64,000 bases of DNA from Spartobacteria bacterium (GTDB taxonomy: Bacteria; Verrucomicrobiota; Verrucomicrobiia; Chthoniobacterales; UBA10450), in contig PMTM01000006.1 of assembly GCA_003167365.1 (NCBI GenBank), positions 640,391-704,390 on the forward strand, given 5' to 3'. The notes beneath the pieces are model-generated. The model was not told the origin of the DNA, made no database searches, and worked only from the letters and a program-made list of their open reading frames with translations. Within the stretch, counting starts at the first letter, position 1; the number at the start of each line of letters is the position of its first letter. This document shows, in pieces, positions 40,410-48,450 of this stretch. A program made the position numbers and the translations under genes.

Positions 40410-40889
40410 TTATTTTGTCTCGAGCATGGTGCCGCGGCAATTTGAAGCACCACAACAGCATCTGGATTCCTCTTTGACTTCGCTGGTGATCGGCTCGTCC
40501 ACTTCAAGCTGGTAATCGTAAAAAAGTTCTTCGCCCGGCTGCAGATCGCGGAGTGCGTCGATGAAGATTCGTTCGTCGTCCTCCTCGATCGCTTCGCAGT
40601 TTGGGTCGCAGGAATGATTGATCCAGCGTGATTCGTTCCCACCGATCTCCGGGTCGATCACGTCTTTTCCGTTATCGAGGCCGAAAAGGAATGTGCGCGG
40701 GTCGTCGAGATTTTCCGGCACATCTTCCCACAAAATTCGTGTTCCGGTGTACTCAATGATTCGTGTGCCTTTGGCGATCGGTTGGGTCGCGTACACTCCG
40801 CGCCCGTGCACGCCGGATGCGCGGACCTCCACGAGAGGTGAGGGCTGAAAAAGTTGAGACGTTGAGGCGTTGAGAACTTGAGAAGTCAT
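40410..40889 (-). CDS. SET-domain lysine methyltransferase-like protein
   Basis: 159 residues from the ATG, or 140 from the GTG at 40832. The SET core shows SGVHGRGVYATQPIAKGTRI, the catalytic loop RWINHSCDPNCEA (Asn91, His92) and GEELFYDYQ (Tyr124, Tyr126), followed by a post-SET cysteine cluster (Cys144-146, Cys151) that would bind zinc with the SET cysteine. Substrate unknown, presumably a protein lysine. The first 15 residues (QVLNASTSQLF) are encoded by CTCAAC words, so the array has either supplied the N-terminus or the true start is the GTG. Confidence 0.85.
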   Translation of the reverse strand: MTSQVLNASTSQLFQPSPLVEVRASGVHGRGVYATQPIAKGTRIIEYTGTRILWEDVPENLDDPRTFLFGLDNGKDVIDPEIGGNESRWINHSCDPNCEAIEEDDERIFIDALRDLQPGEELFYDYQLEVDEPITSEVKEESRCCCGASNCRGTMLETK

Positions 40890-40890
40890 G
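40850..40890. repeat. Last word array of the window, overlapping the SET gene start
   Basis: AAGTTGAGACGTTGAGGC, GTTGAGAACTTGAGAAG. Purine orientation. No clear array is found to the right of this point. Confidence 0.75.
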
Positions 40891-41035
40891 AATTAAAAAC
40901 GGAAAGGAATTTCGCGGACCGAATAGGACTCCGAGTATTTCGCGAGCAACCGGATGCGAAGAGGTTGAGAAGGTCGGGCAAAATCGGGACTTGGCAACTT
41001 TCTGGGTAAGCGGAAAGACGAAGTCGCAACGAAAA

Positions 41036-41770
41036 TCACTTCATCTTGCGCCAGACTACGTCTTCGTTGTTCCGGCGATCGATGAGGGCTTCGACTTTGT
41101 CGCGATCGTTATGACGAAACAGGATTCGGCCTTCCACGCCTTTGCGAAAGAACAGCTCGGATGTTTCGGGAAGGAGTTCTTCTTTCTTGCCTTTTCGTTC
41201 AATGAATAACTTATCGCCGTCAGCGAAAACGGTCCGGGTTTGGCCGGGCCCGAGCTCGTAGGATCCAGTGAAATCGGCGAACTTTCTCGGATCGAACTTA
41301 CCGATAGCCGGATCTTCATAATAGCGATGGGCCTGGCTGGCGATGATCTGCCAGGCGCTGTTGCGTCGGAGCCAGGTGTCGGTAGTGTGATAACGCGCGG
41401 TAAGATTTTGGCCGAAGATCGTTTCGGTTTCGTTGAGATCGTAACTCAGAACCGCAGTGTCGGCATAAATGCGACTTTTCGCATTTACGACCTTGATCGT
41501 GCCGGAATATCCGTCCGGCATCGGCGTGATGTCCGCGACCAGCGCGGCCTTGTCCATGGTGCGGCCTTTCTCGTCGGCAAAAATGCAATCGTCGGCGAAA
41601 TATTTTTTCCATGGCTCCTGGTTTCCCGGAGCGACCGCGTCACACAAATCTTGGGTGCGACGGACCAGTTCGTCCTGCGTGATTGTATCGCCGGCCGCAT
41701 CTGCCGACGCGACATTAGAAATAAGGAGAATGACCGCGAGTAGCGGAGTGGAGTTTGAGAGAAGTTTCAT
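41036..41770 (-). CDS. Secreted NTF2/SnoaL-like protein (DUF4440 type)
   Basis: 244 residues. Signal peptide MKLLSNSTPLLAVILLISNV. The mature N-terminal half is a cone-shaped NTF2 fold of DUF4440 type (ELVRRTQDLCDAVAPGNQEPWKKYFADDCIFADEKG ... RYHTTDTWLRRNSAWQIIASQ). The C-terminal part (about 160-244) adds a small beta domain. Enzymatic role unknown. The ATG at 41770 is used; the upstream extension is not coding. Confidence 0.82.
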   Translation of the reverse strand: MKLLSNSTPLLAVILLISNVASADAAGDTITQDELVRRTQDLCDAVAPGNQEPWKKYFADDCIFADEKGRTMDKAALVADITPMPDGYSGTIKVVNAKSRIYADTAVLSYDLNETETIFGQNLTARYHTTDTWLRRNSAWQIIASQAHRYYEDPAIGKFDPRKFADFTGSYELGPGQTRTVFADGDKLFIERKGKKEELLPETSELFFRKGVEGRILFRHNDRDKVEALIDRRNNEDVVWRKMK

Positions 41771-41882
41771 ATTTGTATCTGAGGCCCGATAGAAACGGAG
41801 AAACGTCCAACGTTCAACGCTGAAAGCCTTCGCGAACCTCACGGCGGCTGCAATGCAGCTGAGACAGCCGTCGCTACATCAA

Positions 41883-42398
41883 CTACCGTGGCGTTACGGT
41901 CTCGCCGAAATGTTTGCCAAGATCGACCAGGTGCTCGTCCATGTGTTTGGCCGGGCCGAAGATTTTGACCATCAGCCGGAAGACCGGATTCTTAAACGTC
42001 GCTTCCTCTGTGAGTACAACTTGAGAGCCATCCGATGCAGGCGAAATCTCGTACGTCCATGAACCGACCATCGGCCCGCCGGCATCGCTCATTTCGCGAA
42101 CGAGATGAGTAGGCGGCGAACTTTCCGCGGTGACGATCGTCATGGTCATGCCGCCTTTGAAAGTCTGTTTGGTCGTTTCTTTGCCATCGACCGGCGGCAA
42201 CATTTCCACCTTCTCCATGTTGTGATTCCACTCCGGCATTTTTTAGACATCGGCGAGCGCGGCGAAGACAGCATCGGGCGTTTGTTTAAGGTCGATCGTG
42301 CGGGTGAGCTTGTGATGTGCAGGGATCGAGTAGCCGATGGCGAGCGCCAGCACGACGAGGATGACGATGAAGGAAAGGATGCGAAGGAGCCATTTCAT
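41883..42398 (-). pseudogene. SRPBCC-family gene interrupted by an in-frame stop
   Basis: Two frames are really one. MKWLLRILSFIVILVVLALA (membrane anchor) continues to TPDAVFAALADV, then TAA at 42243, then KMPEWNHNMEKVEMLPPVDG and the rest of the SRPBCC fold in the same frame. In the family this point usually reads D-x-x-KMPEW, so a codon such as GAA has become TAA. Downstream an ATG at 42239 could reinitiate and give a 118-residue anchorless protein. Either a recent nonsense mutation, a sequencing error or a regulated readthrough. Confidence 0.8.
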
Positions 42399-42484
42399 GC
42401 GGCGCAGAGTGGCGGAATTGCGACGGCGAAACGAGAACAATTTCACGCTCGCCTTGGTCGAATCGACCTGTTGAGATTGCGCCT

Positions 42485-42778
42485 ATGGAGAATGAAATCC
42501 TCTATCGGCGGGCGGCGGCGCGCGTGGAAGCACGGCTCGCATTTTATCGGCACGCGATGATCTACGTCCTGGTGAATTCTTTTCTGGTGATCCTGAATCT
42601 GATCCGCAGCCCCGATCATTTCTGGTCTAAGTGGTCGATATTTGGTTGGGGCATTGGTCTGCTCGCGCACGGGCTGAGCGTCTATTCGTATCGTTGGCGG
42701 GAGGGGAGCAGGGAACGAATGATTCAATGTGAAATGGAACGGCAAGCGCGCATGAGCCGGCCGCCGCCGTCGTTGTAA
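42485..42778 (+). CDS. 2TM domain protein
   Basis: 97 residues with two membrane helices (FYRHAMIYVLVNSFLVILNL and WSIFGWGIGLLAHGLSVYSY) between charged ends; the pattern is the 2TM domain family, small integral proteins often fused to histidine kinases. This one has no partner domain. It lies divergent from the SRPBCC gene and 94 bp before ctaD. Confidence 0.85.
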   Translation: MENEILYRRAAARVEARLAFYRHAMIYVLVNSFLVILNLIRSPDHFWSKWSIFGWGIGLLAHGLSVYSYRWREGSRERMIQCEMERQARMSRPPPSL

Positions 42779-42872
42779 TCAAGATCGATATTTCGCTTTC
42801 GAATTTTTCCGAATTTCGGGCTTTGCAAGCGCGGTTTGGCTCTGGATATTGAAACGATAATTTTCTCCTGAA

Positions 42873-44756
42873 ATGGACTCATCCACTTCTCTCGAAACGC
42901 ATCACGATACGCACCATCGCGCCGCCGCCCACGAGGAGCATAAGCTCGGTTGGTGGCGAACATATATTTTCTCGACCGATCACAAGATGATCGGCATTCA
43001 ATACGGTCTCTGCGGTCTGATCTTTTTGTTCTTCGGCTTTTCGCTGATGATGCTGATGCGATGGCAACTGGCTTTCCCGGGCCAGGCGCTGCCGGTGATC
43101 GGTAACGCACTCGGACATTTGTTCGGGCCGGGCAGCATGCCGGACGGGAAAATGACGCCCGAGTTTTATAATTCACTCGGCGCGATGCATGGAACAATCA
43201 TGATTTTCCTCGGCATCGTGCCGGTGGCGTTCGCGGCCTTCGGCAATTTTGTCGTGCCGCTGCAAATCGGCGCGCCGGACATGACGTTTCCGAAGATCAA
43301 CGCGGCAAGCTTCTGGGCGTTCGGGGTTGGCGGCGTCATCATGTTGACGAGCTTTTTCGTGCCGGGCGGCGCGGCCAAAGGCGGTTGGACGTCGTATGCA
43401 CCGCTCTCGGTCGTGGCGGATACAGGTCCGACGTTTCATCCATTTTGGAATGGCCAGACGCTCTGGCTCTTCGGATTTGTTTTTCTGATCACTTCATCCT
43501 TGCTCGGAGCGATCAATTTCATCACGACGATCATTCAGTTGCGCGCCAAAGGGCTGACCTGGATGCGCCTGCCGTTTTTCGTATGGACGCAATTTGTCAC
43601 TGCGTTTCTTCTCGTCCTCGCGTTTCCGCCGCTGGAAGCAGCGATCATCATGCAGATCATGGATCGCGTGGCGGCGACTAGTTTTTTCATGCCGACTGGG
43701 ATGATCGTCAACGGAGCGCCATTGCACATCAGCGGCGGCGGCAGTCCGCTTTTGTGGCAGCACCTGTTCTGGTTCCTCGGGCACCCGGAAGTTTACGTGT
43801 TGATTCTACCGGCCATGGGCATCACCGCCGAAATCCTAGCCAACAATTCGCGCAAACCGCTTTGGGGTTACAAATCGCTCGTTTTTTCCGTCCTCGTGCT
43901 TGGATTCTTGTCGTTCATCGTTTGGGCGCACCACATGTGGCTTACCGGGATGGGCTCGACCGTGAGCGCGTTTTTCCAAACCACCACGTTGCTCATCTCG
44001 ATTCCGTCCGTCATTATTTTGAGCGCGTTTTTCATCTCGCTTTGGGGCGGCTCGATTCGCTTCAACGTGCCGATGCTTTTTGCGACCGCGTTCCTCCCGA
44101 TGTTTGGAATCGGCGGTCTCACCGGCATTCCGCTCGCGTTCAACTCGGCCGATCTCTACCTGCACGACACCTACTATGTGATCGCGCATTTCCATTATAT
44201 CGTCGCGCCGGGAACGATCTTCGCCCTCTTCGCCGGCATCTATTATTGGTTTCCAAAAGCGACCGGCCGAATGATGAACGAGTTCTGGGGAAAAGTGCAT
44301 TTCTGGCCGTCGCTGATCTGTATGAACGTGATTTTTCTGCCGATGTTTTTGCAGGGAATGCTCGGCATGCATCGGCGCTGGTATGACGGCGGCCAGGGTT
44401 GGAACGTCGCGGGCGAGACGGTGTGGGGCCAAACCGGATTTCAGTGGAACACGTGGATCTCGAGCGCAGCCTGGATCATGGGCCTGGCGCAAATTCCGTT
44501 CATCATCAATTTTTTCTGGAGCATCCGGCACGGTAAGAAAGCGAAAGAAAATCCATGGGACGCGACCACGCTGGAGTGGACTGCGCCATCGCCGCCGCCG
44601 CATGGGAATTTCCTTTCCGCGCCGGTGGCGTATCGCGGACCGTACGAATACAGCCTGCCGGGCCGCGACGTCGATTTCACGATGCAAAGCGAACCGATCC
44701 AGCCAACCGAGCATGTTCGTCGCACCGAGCCGGAGCCGGAGCCGGTGCACGCTTAA
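42873..44756 (+). CDS. ctaD: Cytochrome c oxidase subunit I
   Basis: 627 residues, twelve membrane helices. The heme-copper center is shown by HPEVYVLILPAMG (Cu_B His and the cross-linked Tyr) and by HDTYYVIAHFHYIVAPG (heme a3 and a ligands). TFPRINAxSFW-like and the K-channel elements are present. It is the catalytic subunit of a proton-pumping terminal oxidase in the inner membrane. First gene of a nine-gene group ctaD-III-IV-two small proteins-II-ctaA-ctaB-SCO. Length is slightly above the norm because of a hydrophilic C-terminal tail. Confidence 0.96.
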   Translation: MDSSTSLETHHDTHHRAAAHEEHKLGWWRTYIFSTDHKMIGIQYGLCGLIFLFFGFSLMMLMRWQLAFPGQALPVIGNALGHLFGPGSMPDGKMTPEFYNSLGAMHGTIMIFLGIVPVAFAAFGNFVVPLQIGAPDMTFPKINAASFWAFGVGGVIMLTSFFVPGGAAKGGWTSYAPLSVVADTGPTFHPFWNGQTLWLFGFVFLITSSLLGAINFITTIIQLRAKGLTWMRLPFFVWTQFVTAFLLVLAFPPLEAAIIMQIMDRVAATSFFMPTGMIVNGAPLHISGGGSPLLWQHLFWFLGHPEVYVLILPAMGITAEILANNSRKPLWGYKSLVFSVLVLGFLSFIVWAHHMWLTGMGSTVSAFFQTTTLLISIPSVIILSAFFISLWGGSIRFNVPMLFATAFLPMFGIGGLTGIPLAFNSADLYLHDTYYVIAHFHYIVAPGTIFALFAGIYYWFPKATGRMMNEFWGKVHFWPSLICMNVIFLPMFLQGMLGMHRRWYDGGQGWNVAGETVWGQTGFQWNTWISSAAWIMGLAQIPFIINFFWSIRHGKKAKENPWDATTLEWTAPSPPPHGNFLSAPVAYRGPYEYSLPGRDVDFTMQSEPIQPTEHVRRTEPEPEPVHA

Positions 44757-44778
44757 TCTAAGTCTTTAACGAATCGCG

Positions 44779-45654
44779 ATGGAAATTCCGTACACCGTTA
44801 ACACAAGGCCGGACACCGGACTTTGGAACGCGAAGGTTGGCATCTGGCTCTTTCTGGCCTCGGAAGTGATGCTCTTCGGCGGCCTCTTTTCCGCTTATAT
44901 TTTTCTGCGGCTCGACGCCGAGCCGGGAATGTGGCCACACGGGCTCTTGAACGTTCCCGTCGGCACAATGAACACCGCCATTCTTATCGCCTCGTCCGTC
45001 ACGGTCGTGCTCGCCTGGGCGTCGCTCAAGATGCGGCGCTTCTGGGCCTACTGGTGGTACATGTTAATAACGATTTTGTGCGGCATAACCTTTCTCACGG
45101 TCAAACTCGTTTACGAATGGCCGCAGAAGTTCGACCACTTCGGCGCATTTATTAAGCAGGAGGCGCTGGAAAAATACGAACCGTATCTTGGTAATCACCA
45201 CCTCGAAGAAAAAGGCCTCGCGCCGCGCCGCGAGATCACTGGCCACTTGCACAACAAAGCAGCCCTGAGCGATCCAAACATCAAGGAGTACGACATCGCC
45301 CTCGATCCAGTAAATGCCGATCCAACCAACCCGGCAAACGATCGGCCGCATTTCCTTTATCAGCCCTCGACCGACAAGATCGCTAAAATCGAAAAGGAAG
45401 ACGTCGAATACGCGAGCATGTTTGAGCCGAGGCACAGCGCGTATTTCGCGAGTTATTTCACCATCACGGGCCTGCACGGTTTGCACGTCCTCGGCGGCGT
45501 AATCGTCTTCACTTATTTTTGGCTGCCGATCGGATCGAAACTTTACAAACGCAACCCCGAACACCTGGCCAACCGCGTGGAGGTGGTCGGCTTGTTCTGG
45601 CATTTTGTCGATCTGGTCTGGATTTTTGTTTTTCCTCTCTTTTATTTGCTCTAA
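44779..45654 (+). CDS. ctaE: Cytochrome c oxidase subunit III, with internal insert
   Basis: 291 residues. The helix pattern of subunit III is clear (GIWLFLASEVMLFGGLFSAY, GLHGLHVLGGVIVF, WHFVDLVWIFVFPLFYLL). Between about 120 and 215 lies a hydrophilic stretch with many Asp, Asn and Pro residues that ordinary bacterial subunit III of about 200 residues lacks. It lies in a loop between the third and fourth helix, on the side where an extra subunit could bind. 22 bp after ctaD. Confidence 0.9.
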   Translation: MEIPYTVNTRPDTGLWNAKVGIWLFLASEVMLFGGLFSAYIFLRLDAEPGMWPHGLLNVPVGTMNTAILIASSVTVVLAWASLKMRRFWAYWWYMLITILCGITFLTVKLVYEWPQKFDHFGAFIKQEALEKYEPYLGNHHLEEKGLAPRREITGHLHNKAALSDPNIKEYDIALDPVNADPTNPANDRPHFLYQPSTDKIAKIEKEDVEYASMFEPRHSAYFASYFTITGLHGLHVLGGVIVFTYFWLPIGSKLYKRNPEHLANRVEVVGLFWHFVDLVWIFVFPLFYLL

Positions 45655-45658
45655 GCCG

Positions 45659-46003
45659 ATGAACAATCCGCCTGACGTTTCACCCGACCCGGCCGAGCAC
45701 GAGGAGTACGCGCACAACGTAGCCAAGCACGTTAAGGGATACTTAATCGTCGGCGCTATCTTGCTCGCTGGGACTGCTCTTACAGTTGCGCTTTCCTACG
45801 TCGACTTCGGAAACTCGAAAACCAACATTGCTGTCGCCATGCTGGTCGCCGCCATTAAGGTCAGTTTTGTCGGTGCCATCTTTATGCACCTCGCCGCGGA
45901 AAAACGACTGATCTATCGCGTCTTGATCTTTACTGGAGTTTTTGTCTGCGCACTTTTTTGGCTCACCTATCTTGCCTGGTACAATCCCATTGTTCGCCAC
46001 TAA
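45659..46003 (+). CDS. Cytochrome c oxidase subunit IV (CaaD-like)
   Basis: 114 residues from the ATG at 45659. After a short polar N-terminus (NNPPDVSPDPAEHEEY) come three membrane helices with NIAVAMLVAAIKVSFVGAIFMHL, the conserved stretch of prokaryotic subunit IV. It begins four bases after the subunit III stop. It stabilises the oxidase complex. Confidence 0.88.
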   Translation: MNNPPDVSPDPAEHEEYAHNVAKHVKGYLIVGAILLAGTALTVALSYVDFGNSKTNIAVAMLVAAIKVSFVGAIFMHLAAEKRLIYRVLIFTGVFVCALFWLTYLAWYNPIVRH

Positions 46004-46213
46004 ATGTCCTTGAGAGGTTTCCACATAGTTTTCATTGTTTTCTCGACGCTCCTCGCGCTCGGCACCGGCGCCTGGTGCATCTGGGTCGATCTGGTGGAGG
46101 GCGCACCGGTTTTCCTTGCCGGCGCAGTTGGCTCTTTCGTCGCCGCGATCGGTTTGATCGTTTACGGCGTCTGGTTCTATCGAAAAATGAAACGGCTTAG
46201 GCTCATCACATGA
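46004..46213 (+). CDS. Small membrane protein in the oxidase operon
   Basis: 69 residues, two hydrophobic helices separated by a short loop with Asp and Glu. Directly abuts the subunit IV stop. No family recognised; its conserved position within oxidase clusters of this phylum, if confirmed, would point to an assembly or accessory role. Confidence 0.75.
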   Translation: MSLRGFHIVFIVFSTLLALGTGAWCIWVDLVEGAPVFLAGAVGSFVAAIGLIVYGVWFYRKMKRLRLIT

Positions 46214-46470
46214 GAGCGAAACTTTTGTCGATCCTGCTCTTGTCGATCTTGTTGCCTCTGAGCGAGGCGATGGCCTGCCCGTTTTGTTACGGCGCCAAGG
46301 ACGGGAAATCGACCGAGCACATGGCGGTTGCGATTTGGTTTCTTCTCGGAGCGATCATGGCCGTGATGGGCGGCATCGGCGCATTCAGTCTTCATCTTTA
46401 CCGTCAGGGACGCACACCGCTCGAGCCGCATCAACAGCTGACCGAAGAGGACTTGGACAAATATGTTTAG
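46210..46470 (+). CDS. Small membrane protein with CPFC motif
   Basis: 86 residues. Signal-like MRAKLLSILLLSILLPLSEA, then MACPFCYGAKDG with a C-x-x-C pair, one more membrane helix (FLLGAIMAVMGGIGAFSLHL) and a charged tail. It overlaps the preceding stop by four bases and the subunit II start by eight. The CxxC could handle copper or thiols during Cu_A or Cu_B assembly, which is inference. Confidence 0.78.
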   Translation: MRAKLLSILLLSILLPLSEAMACPFCYGAKDGKSTEHMAVAIWFLLGAIMAVMGGIGAFSLHLYRQGRTPLEPHQQLTEEDLDKYV

Positions 46471-47323
46471 CCTCGCGCTGATCAACGAGTTTCTCGGTCA
46501 GCCGCCGAATGCTTCCGAGCACGGTTATCAGATCGATCACATTCTGGAGTTCTGCCATTGGTTCATGGGTGCGCTCTTCGTCGGCTGGTCCGCCTATTTT
46601 ATTTATGTGTTGATTCGCTTCCGAAAACGCCGGCATCCCACCGCAGATTATCACGGGGTCAAATCGGGAATTTCAACGCACCTCGAGTTTTCCGTCGTTC
46701 TCATCGAAGCCGTGCTGCTCATTGGCTTCGCCATTCCGCTCTGGGCCAAGCGCGTCAATCAATTTCCAGAAACCAAGGATGCAATTCTGGTGCACGCCAT
46801 CGGTCAGCAGTTTAACTGGAACTTTCACTTGCCGGGACCAGATGGCCAATTTGGCCGTCGCGACGTTCATCTCGTGACGAACTCGAATCCGCTCGGCCTC
46901 GACTATAACGATCCGGCGAGCAAGGATGACATCGTCACGATGAACGAGCTGCATGTCCCGGTCAATCGGCCGGTAATTATCGAACTCTCCTCCAAGGATG
47001 TGATCCATAATTTCGCACTCGTGCATATGCGCATTGCGCAGGATGCGATTCCTGGTTCGCTCATTCCGATGTGGTTCAAACCGATCAAAACCGGGACCTA
47101 CGAGATAATCTGCGGTCAGCTTTGTGGGCTCGGTCATTACGGAATGAAGGGAACGCTGGTTGTCGATTCGCCGGCCGATTATCAGGCGTGGTTGAAGGAA
47201 CGCGCGGAGCTTTCCGGAACGCAGGCCGCGGCGCCGGCAGCGCCGAAGACCGCGAATCCAAGCGGCCAACCCGAGGGGAAACCGGGCGAGCCAGCTCAAT
47301 CGCCGAGTCCGAGCGGTCTGTAG
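46463..47323 (+). CDS. ctaC: Cytochrome c oxidase subunit II
   Basis: 286 residues. Two N-terminal membrane helices (about 34-52 and 76-96), then the cupredoxin domain with the Cu_A site: His182, Cys217, Cys221, His225 and Met228 (CGQLCGLGHYGM). The usual CxExC is CGQLC, so the backbone ligand residue is Gln instead of Glu. No cytochrome c domain follows; the C-terminal tail is Pro/Ala rich. A small hairpin with GCTTCGC stems lies just after the stop (47326-47342). Confidence 0.94.
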   Translation: MFSLALINEFLGQPPNASEHGYQIDHILEFCHWFMGALFVGWSAYFIYVLIRFRKRRHPTADYHGVKSGISTHLEFSVVLIEAVLLIGFAIPLWAKRVNQFPETKDAILVHAIGQQFNWNFHLPGPDGQFGRRDVHLVTNSNPLGLDYNDPASKDDIVTMNELHVPVNRPVIIELSSKDVIHNFALVHMRIAQDAIPGSLIPMWFKPIKTGTYEIICGQLCGLGHYGMKGTLVVDSPADYQAWLKERAELSGTQAAAPAAPKTANPSGQPEGKPGEPAQSPSPSGL

Positions 47324-47433
47324 CCGCTTCGCTTTGCGAAGCTGACGTTGTACGTCGAACGGTTTCGCTGTTGCCCAGAGGCGACGGGAAGTTTATCTGC
47401 GAAATCCGCGCAATCCGCGGTTAATCTGATTCG

Positions 47434-48450
47434 ATGTCTTCTGTAAGATCGACAACGTGGTTCAACCGCTTTGCGTGGCTCACGTGCGTCGCCACACTTT
47501 TTCTCATCTGTAGCGGTGGAATGGTCACGAGCAAAGGCGTCGGTCTCGCCGTCCCCGATTGGCCGACCACTTTCGGTTACAACATGTTTTTGTTTCCGGT
47601 TTCAAAATGGGTCGGTGGAATATTCTTCGAGCACACGCATCGGCTCATTGCCTCGACCGTCGGATTCATGACCATCATTCTCGCCGTATGGTTGCGACTT
47701 ACCGAGGATCGCCGATGGGTGCGCAACCTCGGATACCTCGCGCTCGTTGCCGTAATTTTGCAGGGCGTTCTCGGCGGTCTGCGCGTGACGATGTTGAAAG
47801 ATGAAATTGGAATCTTTCACGCCTGTCTCGCACAAGCGTTTCTTGGCTTGCTCGTCGTCATCGCGCTTGCGACCACGAAATTTTGGCAAACGATCTCAAG
47901 TGAAGATGTCGATCTTGCAAAACTCGCGCCGATCAAATCGATTGCGGTTTTCACCACGGTGTTGATTTACATTCAACTCGCGCTCGGTGCGACCATGCGA
48001 CATCAGCATCGCGATCTGGCCATCCTCGATTTCCCGACCGCATATCGCCAATGGATTCCGGATACGAGCGCAAATGCGATTGCGACCATCAACGCGTGGC
48101 GCGACGCGCACGCTTTATCCGACGTCACCGCGTTTCAAATTTGGCTACAAATGGCGCACCGCTTTCTCGCTGCAGTTATCACGGTTGCCGTGATCGCGCT
48201 TTGTCTTCGGGTTTGGAGAGACGCGTGGCAGATAACTTCGCTCAGACGATTGTCGATCTTGTGGGTCGCACTTTTGTTGGGTCAGGTCACGCTCGGCGCC
48301 TGGACGATTTGGAGCAACAAAGCCGCCGATATCGCGACCGCTCATGTCGCGACAGGCGCGACCATGCTATCATTAGGCGTGAGTATTTGTGCGATTCTCT
48401 GGCGAATCTTGCGGTCGCAACCGATGGAAAAGGGAGTATTTGTCGCGTGA
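47434..48450 (+). CDS. ctaA: Heme A synthase
   Basis: 338 residues, eight membrane helices in two homologous halves. The histidines FEHTHRLIASTVGF and MAHRFLAAVITV bind heme, and the conserved GGMVTSKGVGLAVPDWPTTF opens the first half. Converts heme O to heme A for the oxidase upstream. The ctaB gene starts inside its stop codon (GTGA). Confidence 0.94.
   Translation: MSSVRSTTWFNRFAWLTCVATLFLICSGGMVTSKGVGLAVPDWPTTFGYNMFLFPVSKWVGGIFFEHTHRLIASTVGFMTIILAVWLRLTEDRRWVRNLGYLALVAVILQGVLGGLRVTMLKDEIGIFHACLAQAFLGLLVVIALATTKFWQTISSEDVDLAKLAPIKSIAVFTTVLIYIQLALGATMRHQHRDLAILDFPTAYRQWIPDTSANAIATINAWRDAHALSDVTAFQIWLQMAHRFLAAVITVAVIALCLRVWRDAWQITSLRRLSILWVALLLGQVTLGAWTIWSNKAADIATAHVATGATMLSLGVSICAILWRILRSQPMEKGVFVA

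Noticed and set aside
43836-44750. 304-residue minus-strand frame within ctaD
   Set aside because: It is the antisense of a conserved oxidase subunit; composition is His/Arg-rich and typical of a shadow frame.
48051-48446. Upstream extension of ctaB
   Set aside because: It runs inside ctaA in another frame; the GTG overlapping the ctaA stop fits the family N-terminus.
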